Source: Phreatobacter sp.
GTDB taxonomy: Bacteria > Pseudomonadota > Alphaproteobacteria > Rhizobiales > Phreatobacteraceae
Reading direction: 5' to 3'
DNA: 58,174 nt
Assembly (NCBI RefSeq): GCF_030691135.1
Contig: NZ_JAUYFA010000024.1
Location: forward strand, 1-58,174
Both the position numbers and the translations under genes were made by a program. Each line of letters opens with the position of its first letter. The stretch's first letter is position 1. The notes under the pieces were generated by a model. It did no database searches. It saw nothing but the letters and a program-made list of their open reading frames with translations, and had not been told where the DNA came from. Below are positions 29,422 through 39,719 of this stretch, piece by piece.

Positions 29422-29511
29422 GGGGCCTCCTCGGCCGGGTCACGAACCCGGCTCCCGCCATGCTGCCACAGATTGCTGCGCCGCGGCGAGACCCACGAAG
29501 GACGAAATGAC

Positions 29512-29799
29512 CTAGCCGACCGGTTGCCAGTCGATATGCAGTTCCTCGCGGAAGGCGAAGCGCTTGAGATGATCGGCGACCACGTCCTCGAGGGTCGGCA
29601 GCCGGTCGGCGGAGGCGTCGAGCTTCAGGCTCAGGACGTCGCCGTTGGCAGTCAGAATCAGCGCTGCCTCCTCGCTGAACGGCACCCTTCCGGAGTGCTC
29701 GTCGAAGGAGACGGCGAACTTGTGGCTCCAGTGCTTGCAGAGCTGCTGGAGATAGCGACTGGCGTTAGCCGTCGAGATATCGGCCAGGGAAACAGGCAT
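29512..29799 (-). CDS. DUF2218 domain protein
   Basis: A 95-residue protein of the DUF2218 family: ANASRYLQQLCKHWSHKF, the central LILTANGDVLSLKLDA, and the late VVADHLKRFAFREELHIDW. The family is small, cytoplasmic and uncharacterised; conserved His/Cys near CKHWSHK have led to suggestions of metal binding. It lies between malonyl-CoA decarboxylase and enoyl-CoA hydratase genes on the same strand, with gaps of about 90 and 120 bases. ATG at 29799 gives the usual family length. Confidence 0.88.
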   Translation of the reverse strand: MPVSLADISTANASRYLQQLCKHWSHKFAVSFDEHSGRVPFSEEAALILTANGDVLSLKLDASADRLPTLEDVVADHLKRFAFREELHIDWQPVG

Positions 29800-29921
29800 G
29801 GTCACGACCTCCGAGGACGCCCTCGTTGAGGTCCTGATTGGCACCGATCGTGAGACAATTTGCACCCCGTCGGACCGCAGGGCACCTGCGCGCGACCCGA
29901 ATGCCCGGCAGCCATGCCCAT

Positions 29922-30698
29922 TTAGCGGTTCTTGAAGGCGGGCTTCCGCTTCTCGGCGAAGGCGGACATGCCTTCCTTCTGGTCGGCCATGGCGAACATG
30001 GCGTGGAACACCCGCCGCTCGAAGCGGATGCCCTCGGCCAGCGTCGTCTCGTAGGAGCGGTTCACCGACTCCTTGGTCATCATGACGGTTGGCATCGACA
30101 TGTCGGCGATCTGCCCGGCGACCTTCACCGCTTCGTTGACCAGATCGGCGGCCGGGACGATACGCGAGACGAGCCCGACGCGCTCGGCCTCTGCCGCATC
30201 CATCATCCGCCCGGTGAGGCACATCTCCATCGCCTTCGACTTGCCGACGAAACGGGTGAGCCGCTGGGTGCCGCCGGCGCCCGGCATGACGCCGAGCTTG
30301 ATCTCCGGCTGGCCGAACTTCGCGGTTTCGGCGGCCAGGATGAAGTCGCACATCATCGCGAGCTCGCAGCCGCCACCGAGCGCAAAGCCGGCCACCGCGG
30401 CGATCATCGGCTTGCGCCGCTGGCCGACGCGATCCCAGGCCGTGATGAAGTCCTCCAGATAGCTCTCCGGATAGGTCTTGTCCTTCATCTCCATGATGTC
30501 GGCGCCGGCCGCGAAGGCCTTCTCCGACCCGGTGACGACGATGCAGCCGATGGCCGGGTCCTTCTCGAACCCGTCGAGCACCTGGTTCATCTCGCCGATG
30601 AGCTGGCTGTTCAGCGCGTTCAGCGCCTTCGGCCGGTTGAGGGTGATCAGCCCGACCTTGCCGCGGGTCTCGACGATCAGGGTCTCGTAGGTGGCCAT
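29922..30698 (-). CDS. Enoyl-CoA hydratase
   Basis: A 258-residue crotonase that hydrates 2-trans-enoyl-CoA in fatty acid oxidation. Oxyanion-hole segments are KAFAAGADI and [10 protein letters not shown]. Both catalytic glutamates are present, Glu112 (GGGCELAM) and Glu132 ([19 protein letters not shown]). The length and the C-terminal KRKPAFKNR are typical of short-chain enoyl-CoA hydratase (EchA/FadB1-like). It stands without other beta-oxidation genes, but malonyl-CoA decarboxylase is nearby on the same strand. Confidence 0.96.
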   Translation of the reverse strand: MATYETLIVETRGKVGLITLNRPKALNALNSQLIGEMNQVLDGFEKDPAIGCIVVTGSEKAFAAGADIMEMKDKTYPESYLEDFITAWDRVGQRRKPMIAAVAGFALGGGCELAMMCDFILAAETAKFGQPEIKLGVMPGAGGTQRLTRFVGKSKAMEMCLTGRMMDAAEAERVGLVSRIVPAADLVNEAVKVAGQIADMSMPTVMMTKESVNRSYETTLAEGIRFERRVFHAMFAMADQKEGMSAFAEKRKPAFKNR

Positions 30699-30820
30699 GG
30701 ACGGTCCTCGCTGGGTCGGGTGTTGGGAAACAGCTAGCCGAGCCGACGGGGCCTGTCATCTCGTCCGATCGGGGATGCGGCCACAGGGCATGACGGCGCG
30801 GGGGGGCGCGACCCGGTCGC

Positions 30821-31816
30821 TCACACTCGCCTGAGGCTGACGCTCTCGATCTTGTGGTCCTGGGCCTTTTTCAGGATCAGCTTGGCGCGGTGGCGCGTCG
30901 GCAGGATGTTGTCCCGGAGATTGACGAGGTTGATGCCGTACCAGAGCGCCAGCGCCGTCTTCATCGCCTCGAAATCCGACTTCTCGGCATAGCGGCGGAA
31001 ATAACTCTGCGGGTCGCGGAAGGCCGTCTCGCGCAGCCGCATGAAGCGGTCGAGATACCAGCGCTCCAGCACCTCCTCCTCGGCGTCGATGAAGATGGAG
31101 AAGTCGAAATAGTCGGAGACGAAGGGGATCGCCTTGCCCTCGCGCGGGGCGCGGCCGGTCTGCAGCACGTTGAGCCCCTCGACGATGAGGATGTCCGGGC
31201 GGTCGACCTCCACCGTCCCACCGGGCACGACGTCATAGACGAGATGCGAATAGACCGGCGCCCGCACATGCCGCTCGCCCGCCTTCACGGCGGCGAGGAA
31301 GCGCAGCAGCGCCTTGGTGTCGTAGCTCTCGGGAAAGCCCTTCTTCTTCATCAGCCCCTCGCGCTCGAGATGGGCGTTGGGGAAGAGGAAGCCGTCTGTG
31401 GTGACGAGATCGACCTTCGGCGTGTTGGACCAGCGCGACAGCAGCGCCTGCAGCACACGCGAGGTGGTCGACTTGCCCACCGCGACCGAGCCGGCGACGC
31501 CGATGACGAAGGGGATCTTCACGTCCCTGGCGCCGAGGAAGGATTGGCTGGCGCGCGACAGCTTCTGTTGCGCCGCCACATAGAAGGACAGGAGGCGCGA
31601 GATCGGCAGGTAGATCGCCTCGACCTCCTCGATGGACAGCTGGTCGGTGAAGGAGCGCAGTTTCGTCACCTCCTCCGGCATCAGCGTCATCGGCGTGTCG
31701 GCGCGCTTCTCGGCCCATTCGGCGCGCGAGAAGACCCGATAGGGCGAGGGATCGCCGTTGGGAGGCTCGACCAGGGCGGCGGCGGCGAGGCTTGCAGGCA
31801 TCGGGCGCTCGTTCAT
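30821..31816 (-). CDS. coaA: Pantothenate kinase (type I)
   Basis: A 331-residue ATP-dependent kinase for the first step of coenzyme A synthesis. The Walker A motif GSVAVGKS is at 109-116, followed by [10 protein letters not shown], the [14 protein letters not shown] segment, [10 protein letters not shown] and IVEGLNVLQ. These mark the bacterial CoaA, which is feedback-inhibited by CoA. Its ATG immediately abuts the hisE stop codon (no spacer), so translation is coupled. hisE-coaA is a conserved pair in Hyphomicrobiales. Confidence 0.98.
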   Translation of the reverse strand: MNERPMPASLAAAALVEPPNGDPSPYRVFSRAEWAEKRADTPMTLMPEEVTKLRSFTDQLSIEEVEAIYLPISRLLSFYVAAQQKLSRASQSFLGARDVKIPFVIGVAGSVAVGKSTTSRVLQALLSRWSNTPKVDLVTTDGFLFPNAHLEREGLMKKKGFPESYDTKALLRFLAAVKAGERHVRAPVYSHLVYDVVPGGTVEVDRPDILIVEGLNVLQTGRAPREGKAIPFVSDYFDFSIFIDAEEEVLERWYLDRFMRLRETAFRDPQSYFRRYAEKSDFEAMKTALALWYGINLVNLRDNILPTRHRAKLILKKAQDHKIESVSLRRV

Positions 31817-32143
31817 TCAGGAGGACGTGGGACGCGATGCCTTTTCGGCATGGCCCGACTGGGACGTGCGGCGGGCGAGTTCCGCCATCACCTCGTCGAG
31901 GGTGATGCCACGGGCCTTCCAGACGACCAGCAGGTGGAAAAGCACGTCGGCGCTTTCCGCCACCAGGCCGTCATGGTCGTCCTGAGTGGCAGCGATGATC
32001 GCTTCAATCGCCTCCTCGCCGAATTTGCGGGCGCAATGGGCCGCGCCCTTGGCGAGCGACGCCGCGGTATAGCTCTCGGCCGCCGCCGCGCTGGCGCGCT
32101 TGGCGACGATCACCTCGAGGTCGGCGAGCGAAAAGGAACTCAT
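31817..32143 (-). CDS. hisE: Phosphoribosyl-ATP pyrophosphatase
   Basis: A 108-residue MazG-like all-alpha enzyme for the second step of histidine synthesis. It has the metal-binding [10 protein letters not shown] motif with the following [13 protein letters not shown] Asp/His. The usual upstream his genes (hisF, hisA, hisH, hisB) are absent here, so hisE has been separated from the his operon while keeping coaA. A GTG six bases upstream could also start the gene; the ATG gives the common [10 protein letters not shown] start. Confidence 0.95.
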   Translation of the reverse strand: MSSFSLADLEVIVAKRASAAAAESYTAASLAKGAAHCARKFGEEAIEAIIAATQDDHDGLVAESADVLFHLLVVWKARGITLDEVMAELARRTSQSGHAEKASRPTSS

Positions 32144-32268
32144 CGGCACGCAGTCCCTGACCTTCGGGGACGGGGCCTGCCGCGGCGGACCCCGAAAGAG
32201 GCGGCATGATGCAGATTATGAGGCCGATGTCACGGTGGCAGAAGGGATGACGCGCTGCAGCAGGCGCT

Positions 32269-32760
32269 TCAGGTGAGGGCGCGCACCATGAAGCGGGCGT
32301 CGTCGCCGTAACTGGCGAGCTTGGCCGCAAGGCCCGGCATGTCCTCGCTGGCGAAGCCGTGGCGCTGCCAGAAGCCCATGGAGCCGTTGACCGCGACGAG
32401 GCTCATCGCTGCGAAGCCGGCGGTCGCGGCATGGCTGGCGAGCGCCGCGACGATATCGGTCGCATGCCCCGCCCCCCGCACCGCGGGAGTGAGAGCGACG
32501 TCGTGGATGTAGTAGCTCGCCGCATCTGCCGGCAGCGATCCGAGCAGCGCATTCAGCGGCGGGCAGGACAGGGCCAGCCAGGGATGGCTGACGACATAGG
32601 CGGCGAGCCCGTCTGCGCCGGCGAGCACGTGGCAGCCCTCCGGATAGAGCGCCAGCCGCTCAACGAAGACCGAGTCGTCCTCCGGAAAATCGGGATGGAC
32701 CTCGGCGGCGATACCGCAGACGGCAGGCAGATCCACCGACGTCATGGCACGCCAGGACAC
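32269..32760 (-). CDS. GNAT family N-acetyltransferase
   Basis: A 163-residue GNAT protein with motif A VRGAGHATDIVAAL (acetyl-CoA pyrophosphate loop), a preceding beta strand YYIHDVALTP, and the C-terminal FWQRHGFASE. The substrate is unknown. It probably starts at a GTG (SWRAMTSVDLP continues the family's N-terminal strand); the ATG at 32745 is the alternative. The gene is 5 bases downstream of the CHAD gene stop, so msrA-CHAD-GNAT form one transcription unit. Confidence 0.86.
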   Translation of the reverse strand: MSWRAMTSVDLPAVCGIAAEVHPDFPEDDSVFVERLALYPEGCHVLAGADGLAAYVVSHPWLALSCPPLNALLGSLPADAASYYIHDVALTPAVRGAGHATDIVAALASHAATAGFAAMSLVAVNGSMGFWQRHGFASEDMPGLAAKLASYGDDARFMVRALT

Positions 32761-32765
32761 GGCGA

Positions 32766-33545
32766 TCAGGCCCGCGCCCGGCGCCAGCCCTTCTCGACCT
32801 GCGAGGGCTTGGCGGCGAAGGTCTTGTCGCCGGTGCGGGCGACTTCCCGGGCGAGACGGGTATGGCGTGCCGCGATCCGGACCTTCTTGGCGCGCCCGGC
32901 ATCGTCATGGGTGATCCGCTGCGCCAGGAGCTCGAGATCGCGGATGGCGCCCATCAGTTCGCCGAGCCGGTCGAGCTTGCCCGCCTTCGGCCGGGCCGCG
33001 CGCGGCCTCACCTCGTCCAGCGCCTCAATGAGATGCAGGCAGTCCTTGATGCGCTTGCGGGCATCGTGCAGCGGCTCCTCGCCGGGCGCCGCCTCATAAC
33101 TCCGGTAGGCCCGCCGGGCCTTGGCATAGGCCCGCGCGACGGCCTTGGCGAGATAGTGCCGGGGGGCGTCCTGCGGCGCGAGCCGGCCGATCACCCGCGC
33201 CTGGCGTTGCAGCGCCTCGCCGAGCGCCACGAGATCCACCCGCTCGCCACGCGGGGTACCGGGGCCGCGGGCGCCGACCGTTCGGGCAGCCTCTTCCAGC
33301 GCATGGGCGTCGCGCAGCGGCGCGAGCGCATGGGCGAAGGCGCGCAGGAAGCCGTTCTCCCGTGCCACCGCCTCCCGCGCCAGGGGCCGGAGGGCGCGCA
33401 GCAGGCTGCGGGCCCTCTTGATGTGGCGCCTGGCCATATGCACCGCGGCGACCTGGTCCTTCTCGGAGGCGAGCAGGCGTCCGGCGGCGCGGGCATGGGC
33501 CGCCGCCGCCAGCGCCAGGTCATGCGCCTCCGCCACCGCCTTCAC
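32766..33545 (-). CDS. CHAD domain protein
   Basis: A 259-residue protein made of an alpha-helical CHAD domain. Conserved basic/histidine helices are visible: [44 protein letters not shown], and [21 protein letters not shown] domains bind inorganic polyphosphate and are often linked to polyphosphate granules or to metabolism control. The GTG start at 33545 overlaps the msrA stop by 4 bases (GTGA), which identifies it over a longer upstream frame. The CYTH phosphatase domain often fused to CHAD is absent. Confidence 0.87.
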   Translation of the reverse strand: MKAVAEAHDLALAAAAHARAAGRLLASEKDQVAAVHMARRHIKRARSLLRALRPLAREAVARENGFLRAFAHALAPLRDAHALEEAARTVGARGPGTPRGERVDLVALGEALQRQARVIGRLAPQDAPRHYLAKAVARAYAKARRAYRSYEAAPGEEPLHDARKRIKDCLHLIEALDEVRPRAARPKAGKLDRLGELMGAIRDLELLAQRITHDDAGRAKKVRIAARHTRLAREVARTGDKTFAAKPSQVEKGWRRARA

Positions 33546-34195
33546 GCGGCGACTCCCGTGCCGATCGGGCAGGAGACGCCGGTGCCGCCGAGCCCGCAAT
33601 AGCCGTGCGGGTTCTTCGCCAGATATTGCTGGTGATAGGTCTCGGCGAAATAGAAGGCGGGCGCCGCCACGATCTCCGTGGTGATCGGTCCGTAGCCCTT
33701 CGCCGCCAGCGCCTGGCCATAGACGGCCTTGGAGGCCTCCGCCGCCGCACGCTGCGCCTCGCTCGTCGGATAGATGCCCGACCGGTATTGGGTCCCGACA
33801 TCATTGCCCTGGCGCATGCCCTGGGTCGGGTCATGGCTCTCCCAGAAGGTCGCCAGCACCTGCTCGGTCGATACTGCCGCCGGGTCATAGACCACCAGAA
33901 CCACCTCGTTGTGGCCTGTCAGCCCCGAGCAGACCTCCTCATAGGTGGGGTTGGGCGTGACGCCGCCGGCATAGCCTGCCGCCGTCACGAAGACGCCGGG
34001 CAGCTGCCAGAACTTGCGTTCGGCGCCCCAGAAACAGCCAAGGCCGACGGCCAGCGTCTCGAACCCTGCGGGATAGGGGGCCTGCAGCGCATGGCCGTTG
34101 ACGAAGTGCCGCTCGGCCGTCGGTGGCGCCGTCGCCCGGCCGGGCAAGGCCTCGCTCGGGGTGGGCAATGCGAGCTTCTTCCTGAATCCGAACAT
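33542..34195 (-). CDS. msrA: Peptide methionine sulfoxide reductase MsrA
   Basis: A 217-residue reductase of the S-epimer of methionine sulfoxide. The active-site motif GCFWGAER has nucleophile Cys54. Other motifs are [43 protein letters not shown] and [16 protein letters not shown]. The C-terminus carries the Gly/Cys tail ([15 protein letters not shown]) with recycling cysteines. It is the first gene of the msrA-CHAD-GNAT unit; the GAGG upstream region has a good start at 34195. Confidence 0.97.
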   Translation of the reverse strand: MFGFRKKLALPTPSEALPGRATAPPTAERHFVNGHALQAPYPAGFETLAVGLGCFWGAERKFWQLPGVFVTAAGYAGGVTPNPTYEEVCSGLTGHNEVVLVVYDPAAVSTEQVLATFWESHDPTQGMRQGNDVGTQYRSGIYPTSEAQRAAAEASKAVYGQALAAKGYGPITTEIVAAPAFYFAETYHQQYLAKNPHGYCGLGGTGVSCPIGTGVAA

Positions 34196-34378
34196 GGAAT
34201 ACCTCCTCGATGCCCCTCATTCGCGATCCCGGGCTTCGGTGTTACCCGTGCGATCCTGACACGACAACATGGGTCCTCTGCCGGCGATCCACAACACGCC
34301 TGCGTGAGTGACCCGCGCCTCACTGTTTCGTGGGTTGCCCGGCGGGGCATCGTCTCGCCATGTCGGTCCGGGGAAATC

Positions 34379-35095
34379 ATGAGGACGACCGCGATGACCG
34401 ACGCATTCACGCCCTCCACGCGGCGTGCCATCACGCCTGCCGTTCCGGAGCGACACCCGCCGACGGACCGGGGAGTCCAGCCTGATGGTCTTCGCCGGAG
34501 CCTGCTCGCCGCACCCGCCCTGATCCTCTTCGCCGGCCCGGCCCTCGCGACGGGCATGGTGACCCCGCCGCAGATGCGCGGCCCCTATTATCCTGCGACC
34601 AAGCCCACCGATTCCGACCTCGACCTGACGCAGGTGGCGGGCCGCAGCCAGCGCGCCGAGGGCGAGGTGATCGAGATCACGGGCCGCGTCCTCGCCGCCC
34701 GGGGCGGCGCCCTCGCCGGTACCACGGTCGAGATCTGGCAGGCCGACCACCAGGGCCGCTACCACCACCCGCGTGAGAGCGCCGGAACGGCCGATCCGAA
34801 CTTCCAGGGTTTCGGCACGGTTCGCACCACGCAGGCCGGCGCATTCCTTTTCCGCACCATCCGGCCGCGCTTCTACGGCAGCGGCTCGTTCATGCGCACG
34901 CCGCATATCCATTTCCGCGTCGCTGCCGGCGGCCGGGCCGATCTGGTCACGCAGATGTACTTCCCCGGCGAGGTGATGAACGCCCGCGATTCACTGTTCC
35001 GCTCGCTCTCGGGAGAAGCTGCGCGCGACGCCCTCACCGCCGTCCTGGAGCCCGGGACCCTGCCGCGCTTCCGCTTCGACATCGTCCTCGCCTGA
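34379..35095 (+). CDS. Exported intradiol ring-cleavage dioxygenase-like protein
   Basis: A 238-residue protein with the intradiol dioxygenase fold. Candidate non-heme iron ligands are Tyr in GPYYP, Tyr in GRYHHP, and both His in HIHFRV. An unusual N-terminus of about 60 residues contains an RR-preceded hydrophobic segment (LRRSLLAAPALILFAGPALA), suggesting Tat or Sec export; this matches the secreted intradiol-like protein subgroup rather than cytoplasmic protocatechuate or catechol dioxygenases. No beta-ketoadipate genes are nearby. An ATG at 34394 is an alternative start. Confidence 0.83.
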   Translation: MRTTAMTDAFTPSTRRAITPAVPERHPPTDRGVQPDGLRRSLLAAPALILFAGPALATGMVTPPQMRGPYYPATKPTDSDLDLTQVAGRSQRAEGEVIEITGRVLAARGGALAGTTVEIWQADHQGRYHHPRESAGTADPNFQGFGTVRTTQAGAFLFRTIRPRFYGSGSFMRTPHIHFRVAAGGRADLVTQMYFPGEVMNARDSLFRSLSGEAARDALTAVLEPGTLPRFRFDIVLA

Positions 35096-35099
35096 AGCC

Positions 35100-35423
35100 T
35101 CAGCGCCGGCCGACGACGCCGATCTGTGGCGCGCGGCTGCGCCCGATCCACATCAGGACCGCGCCGAGCCCGAGGCCGACGGCTGCGACCGGCAGACCGA
35201 TCAGGGAGATCAACACGGGATCCCAGACCCACGGCGGCGCGGCCTCGCGCAGCCAGGCCTCGGCCCGCGTCAGGCTGTCGAAATGCACCGCGCGCCACGT
35301 GTCCGAAACCTCGGTCGCGATCAGCCGCTGACCGGCGATCGAGCGCGTGCCGTCAATGACCAGCGCCACGAAGCCGGCGACGACCAGGAAAAACCCGAAG
35401 ATACGAAACGGGAGGCGGATCAT
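35100..35423 (-). CDS. Small two-helix membrane protein
   Basis: A 107-residue protein with two hydrophobic helices (about 5-27 and 70-95) and a soluble loop with SDTWRAVHFDSLTRAEAWL. It starts MIRLPFRIFGFFLVV. I have seen similar small proteins in Hyphomicrobiales described only as hypothetical. It ends 4 bases after the convergent dioxygenase-like gene stops. Function is unknown. Confidence 0.7.
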   Translation of the reverse strand: MIRLPFRIFGFFLVVAGFVALVIDGTRSIAGQRLIATEVSDTWRAVHFDSLTRAEAWLREAAPPWVWDPVLISLIGLPVAAVGLGLGAVLMWIGRSRAPQIGVVGRR

Positions 35424-35710
35424 GTCTGTCCAGGGGAACGACCTGTCGTCACCTATCCCTGCGTCAGGCCTTCTGCAAGCCCGCCGCCCAGTTGATCGCC
35501 GTCTGTTGATGCCCGACGGAGCGCAGGACGAGCGGCGCGGACAGGATGGACCAGACCGGCCGTCGCGCGCCGCCGGCGCCGAGACCCCCTGCCGCGAAGG
35601 CCGGCGGGCGTACCGGCGCCCGATCCATGGATGCCCCGCAATCTCGAACCGCGAGGCGATTGCGGCGCGGCGGACGATCCGCTAAACACGTCCTGCGCGC
35701 CGCGCGGCAT

Positions 35711-35787
35711 GCACCCGTAGCTCAGCTGGATAGAGCGTTGCCCTCCGAAGGCAAAGGTCGCACGTTCGAATCGTGCCGGGTGCGCCA
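35711..35787 (+). tRNA. tRNA-Arg (CCG)
   Basis: A 77-base tRNA with encoded CCA. The acceptor stem GCACCCG pairs with CGGGTGC. The anticodon stem is TTGCC/GGCAA around the loop CTCCGAA, giving anticodon CCG at 35745-35747. The T arm GCACG-TTCGAAT-CGTGC is intact. It reads arginine CGG codons. It lies alone in a 587-base gap between the small membrane protein gene and aconitase X. Confidence 0.98.
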
Positions 35788-36010
35788 GTTTATTCATCCG
35801 GCGAAATCAGCGGGTTGAAGTCGGCAGCATCACCGGGATAAAGCCTCGTCGGAACGGCCGGCCACAAACTGGTCGCACCATACGAAGGGCGGCGATGTGG
35901 CTTCGAACCGCCACGTCAGCCGACTGCCTCAACCGACAAACCCTGCATCGCGGCAGGAGCCTCGGTCGCCGTTGCGGCGAGCCGCCCGTTCGGGCGGGCG
36001 CCGAGGAGGC

Positions 36011-37729
36011 TCATGGGACCATATCAGCCGCCCCTGGGCTAAGGTCGTTCGCCCTTGCGAGCCAGTTGGGCGGCATACCCGGCGCCTTGCCCGTCCGGGC
36101 GCTCTCGACACATAGCCCGAGGCTGCCGAAGCGCATCCGGCGCCCGGTCAGGCCCGGCCCGTAATGCGCATATTTGCCGGAATTGGTCATCACAACGCGG
36201 GCCGTGGGTGGAAAGACCGGTTCCGAAATCGAGCACCAGCACAGGTCGGGAACGACCCTTGCACCGGAAGCCTGCAAACGGCCGAGCGTTCCGTCCTCGG
36301 TGAGTTCCGCCAGCGTGGCCCGGCCGACAGTCACGATGAGCGTGGTCATGAGACCGCGAGGACCTTCGAGCAGGCTTGCCAGCATGCGGCATTCCGCTGC
36401 CGAGGCGTGGGGGCTGCCGATGGCGATCAGGTCGACCTCCTCGGGAGCCGCATTGAACTGCGCCCAGAGCCTGCGGAAATCATCGAGGGTGAGCGTGACG
36501 TCGTCAGCCCCTTCGGCGCATGGAAGAGCCGCCTCCGGCGTATGCCCGGCGACGTGAAGCATCGGCGCCGCCGACGTCGTCCCGAATGCCGCGCAGAGGG
36601 CCTTAAGGTCGTCGGCGGAGGCGGTCAGCGCCTCGCATCCCGTGACGATCGGGATGCGATCGGGAGCAGCCTCGCCGACGAGCCAGCCAAGCATCGGCCA
36701 GAAGGCGTCATCCACGGAGGCCGGTGCCGCGACACGGATCACCCGCCGCGGACGTCGATTGTCCGCCAGGTAGACGCCGGAGAGCGGGGCACGGCCCGTC
36801 AGCGCGATGCAGAGATCGAGAAAATCGGGATGCTTGACCGTCCGGGCGCCCAGCACCGAATTGGCATAGATCACCGCGTTCGACTCGGACCAGCCGATAT
36901 CCTCACCGGCCTTTGGCGGGTCTGGCAGGAGATAAGGCGCGCAGGTGAAGCTGGGCCTTGCCCCCATGGCGACGTAGGTATCGGCGAGACGGCTGGCCGG
37001 ACCTCCGAAATCATCGGGCACGCCCTGCGCGCGCCAGTTCTGGTGATCGACCGAGATCGCATTGGTGGTTGTCGGCACCACGACCCGGGCGCCCATGGCG
37101 ACCATCTCCTCGGCGAAGCGCAGATGGGCCGGGCTGGCATAAATGCAGCCGTCGATATGCGCGCGGGTGACGGTACACAGGGACGTCGCTCCCTGGCTCA
37201 CCGCCATGGCGACGAGGATCTCCATCGCGCGCTGCGCGGCGAGGCCGTGCGCACCGGCGAGGAAGGCGCGGTCGCCGTCGGTCAGCAAGAGACCGCCGGC
37301 GGCGGGCGGGCTCAGGGCAATCGCCTCGCCGTCGGCAGTCAGCGTGGTTTCCGTGATGTCGACCCTGTCCGCACCTGCCACGCGATCGAATAACCGGCGG
37401 GAAAGCCGCACCACCGGTACGCCGCACCCAAAGAGTCGCGCGGCAACCAGCGCACCGAGGGTCAGCACATCCTCGGGCTCGCAGAAGATGAGCGCAGCGG
37501 GCGCTCGCCGGTTCAACGCGAGATCGAGGAGGACCCCGCTCCCCGTGCAGGAACCGCGACTGGTCGGCATCATCAGCACGGAACCGGCGACGCTCGCACC
37601 TTGCAGCGGGTGATGCACATCGATCACGCGAGCGTTGGCCGGATCGACACCGCCCCAGAAGCTCAACCCCTCCGGGGTCGCGACGACGGGACCCGAGGCG
37701 GCGCCGCCCAGCACGATCTGTGCAGTCAT
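36011..37729 (-). CDS. Aconitase X, fused small and large domains (probable cis-3-hydroxy-L-proline dehydratase)
   Basis: A 572-residue aconitase X. The N-terminal swivelling domain (DUF126, about 1-135) has [17 protein letters not shown] and [14 protein letters not shown]. The large domain (DUF521) has THID-like [26 protein letters not shown], and [22 protein letters not shown]. In this fused class the characterised reaction is dehydration of cis-3-hydroxy-L-proline to pyrroline-2-carboxylate. A GGGGTGA site precedes the ATG at 37729, so the extra upstream frame to 37822 is rejected. It ends the importer/isomerase operon after a 266-base gap. No pyrroline-2-carboxylate reductase is seen, so the substrate is not certain. 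Confidence 0.88.
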   Translation of the reverse strand: MTAQIVLGGAASGPVVATPEGLSFWGGVDPANARVIDVHHPLQGASVAGSVLMMPTSRGSCTGSGVLLDLALNRRAPAALIFCEPEDVLTLGALVAARLFGCGVPVVRLSRRLFDRVAGADRVDITETTLTADGEAIALSPPAAGGLLLTDGDRAFLAGAHGLAAQRAMEILVAMAVSQGATSLCTVTRAHIDGCIYASPAHLRFAEEMVAMGARVVVPTTTNAISVDHQNWRAQGVPDDFGGPASRLADTYVAMGARPSFTCAPYLLPDPPKAGEDIGWSESNAVIYANSVLGARTVKHPDFLDLCIALTGRAPLSGVYLADNRRPRRVIRVAAPASVDDAFWPMLGWLVGEAAPDRIPIVTGCEALTASADDLKALCAAFGTTSAAPMLHVAGHTPEAALPCAEGADDVTLTLDDFRRLWAQFNAAPEEVDLIAIGSPHASAAECRMLASLLEGPRGLMTTLIVTVGRATLAELTEDGTLGRLQASGARVVPDLCWCSISEPVFPPTARVVMTNSGKYAHYGPGLTGRRMRFGSLGLCVESARTGKAPGMPPNWLARANDLSPGAADMVP

Positions 37730-37995
37730 TGTCACCCCGCTGCCCCCTTGCGTGATGGGACATGAACCGCCCCTCGCCCGTCTCTTGCGCCACCGTCCAG
37801 TTCGGAAGGAGCGCGGAGCCATGAGGAGTTTAGCGCTGCCGGCGGTCCGATGTCGCTATTTCGCGAAGGTCGGGAAGGCGGCGAATTGCAGTTGCGCAAC
37901 CAACCGCCACATATCGCGCCCCGGTCATGGGATGACGGGTGGAAATCAGCCGCATCAAGGCCCGCAGGCAGGGCCGCCCCCCAGAGGGGCCGCTG

Positions 37996-38820
37996 TCAGA
38001 CGGCCAGCCCCATCTCCACCAGATGCCTTGCGCCCTTCTGCAGGTTGGCCTGGTCGCGGACTTCGAGCACCAGGCGGGGATTGGACGCCAGCCGGCCGAG
38101 CGCGCGGAAGACGGCGATCCAGTTGATCGTGCCTTCGCCGGGGAGCCAGTGGCGGTCGGCGAAACCGTCGGCGTCCTGGATATGGACATGTTCCAGCAGG
38201 TTGCCGGCTGCGATCACATGGACATCGACCGGCGGCCCGCCGGTGGAAACATGGGCGTAGTGGGCGTGGCCGGTATCGAGCGAAACCTTGACGTTGGGCG
38301 AGGAAAAGCTCTCGGCCAGCCGGACGCGGTCCATGGGGTTCTTGTCTTCGATGTTTTCGATGACCAGCGTGACGCCCAGTTCCTCGGCCCGCTTCACAAC
38401 GGACCTGAGCGTCAGATGGACGCGTTCGGTCAGCTTCGCGGCCTCATCCGGGAAGACCTGCAGGTTGTTGTAGCCCCAGGTGGTCGCCGGGGAATGGATG
38501 ACCATCTGGGTCGCATGAAGCTTTTCACAGACACCGAGAGCCGTCAGGAAGCGGTCGGTGACGACGCGGCGGATCGCCGGATCGTGGCTCGCGATCGAGA
38601 AGCCCCAGAACGGTCCGTGGATACCGAGCCGGCCGGTATGGCCGTCGAGCGTCTTTTTCGTCGAGGCGATGACGTCGGAAAAGTCGCCGTCCAATGCCTC
38701 CGGCTTGAAGAAGGCTTGCAGCTCGAGGTCACGCTGGCCCTCGATCAGCCAGTCGCGATGAAGGCCGAGATTCTCGTGGGCGATGGCGGCGCCGAGAGTC
38801 GGCAGGTTCGACAGGGTCAT
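37996..38820 (-). CDS. TIM-barrel sugar isomerase/epimerase-like protein
   Basis: A 274-residue AP-endonuclease-family-2 barrel protein. Likely metal ligands are Glu in LVIENIEDKN, Asp/His in SLDTGHAHYA, His/Asp in EHVHIQDADG, and Glu in VLEVRD. Members isomerise or epimerise sugars or act as keto-acid isomerases. It starts 17 bases after the ABC permease stop and is followed by the aconitase X gene, so it probably handles the imported compound or its product. The exact reaction cannot be read. Confidence 0.85.
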   Translation of the reverse strand: MTLSNLPTLGAAIAHENLGLHRDWLIEGQRDLELQAFFKPEALDGDFSDVIASTKKTLDGHTGRLGIHGPFWGFSIASHDPAIRRVVTDRFLTALGVCEKLHATQMVIHSPATTWGYNNLQVFPDEAAKLTERVHLTLRSVVKRAEELGVTLVIENIEDKNPMDRVRLAESFSSPNVKVSLDTGHAHYAHVSTGGPPVDVHVIAAGNLLEHVHIQDADGFADRHWLPGEGTINWIAVFRALGRLASNPRLVLEVRDQANLQKGARHLVEMGLAV

Positions 38821-38837
38821 GATGTTTGTAATCCGGA

Positions 38838-39719
38838 TCAGCGAAGGGTCGGGTCGAGACGGTCGCGCAGCCAGTCACCGACTACCGATACTGCGAGCGT
38901 GGTGAGGATGATGACAACGGCCGGCGACAGCAGGATCCACGGGGCGGTCTGGATGTACTCGCGACCATAGCCGACCATGTTTCCGAGTGACGTGAGCGGC
39001 GGCTGAACGCCGAGGCCGAGGAACGACAGGCCCGACTCGAGCAGGATGACCTCGGGAATGTTGAGCGTCATGGCGACGATGAGGGTCGAGGCGATGTTGG
39101 GAAGGATGTGGGCACCATAGACGCGAAACGGCGATGCGCCGATTTCGCTCGCCGCCGCCGCATATCCCTGTTCCTTTGCGGCAATGGCGAGGCCACGCGT
39201 GATGCGGGCAATCCGCTCCCAGCCATGCATTCCCATCAGGAGGATGAACAGCGTCAGCGTGTTGCCGAAAAAGGCCAGAACCGCGAGTGCGATGATCAGA
39301 AACGGGATCGCCGCCATGAAATCGATGGCCCCGAGGATGATCTGTTCGACCCAGCCACGGAAATGGGCAGCCAGAAAGCCGAGGCTGACGCCGATGCCCG
39401 CGGCGATCAACGTCGAGAGAAAGGCAATGACGAGGCTCATGCGGACCGACTCGATCAGCCGCGAAAGGACATCGCGGCCGAGTTCGTCGGAGCCGAGAAG
39501 ATGGCGGAACGTGCCATCCATGAAGACCGGTTCGGCGAGGCGGTCGCGAAGGTCGAGCGCCATGAAGTCGTAGGGTTTGAGCCAGTCGGCGAAGATCGAA
39601 ACGAGGGCGATGAAGGCGATCCAGGCGAGCGCCAGAAGAACAGCCGGAGGCCAGGCACGGAAGAACCGTCGCCGCCCGCTGGTCTCGACTTCGGTTGAGG
39701 GCAGCGAGGCGTCGCTCAT
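38838..39719 (-). CDS. ABC transporter permease, DppC/OppC type
   Basis: A 293-residue inner-membrane permease with about six helices after an N-terminal tail. The family N-terminal region (RLAEPVFMDGTFRHLLGSDELGRDVLSR) is followed by the EAA loop around GWERIARITRGLAIAAKEQGYAAAASEIGA. This is the second permease of the Dpp/Opp-type importer. Its ATG overlaps the DppB-type stop by 4 bases (ATGA). The upstream continuation of the frame to 40298 is a non-native read-through. Confidence 0.95.
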   Translation of the reverse strand: MSDASLPSTEVETSGRRRFFRAWPPAVLLALAWIAFIALVSIFADWLKPYDFMALDLRDRLAEPVFMDGTFRHLLGSDELGRDVLSRLIESVRMSLVIAFLSTLIAAGIGVSLGFLAAHFRGWVEQIILGAIDFMAAIPFLIIALAVLAFFGNTLTLFILLMGMHGWERIARITRGLAIAAKEQGYAAAASEIGASPFRVYGAHILPNIASTLIVAMTLNIPEVILLESGLSFLGLGVQPPLTSLGNMVGYGREYIQTAPWILLSPAVVIILTTLAVSVVGDWLRDRLDPTLR

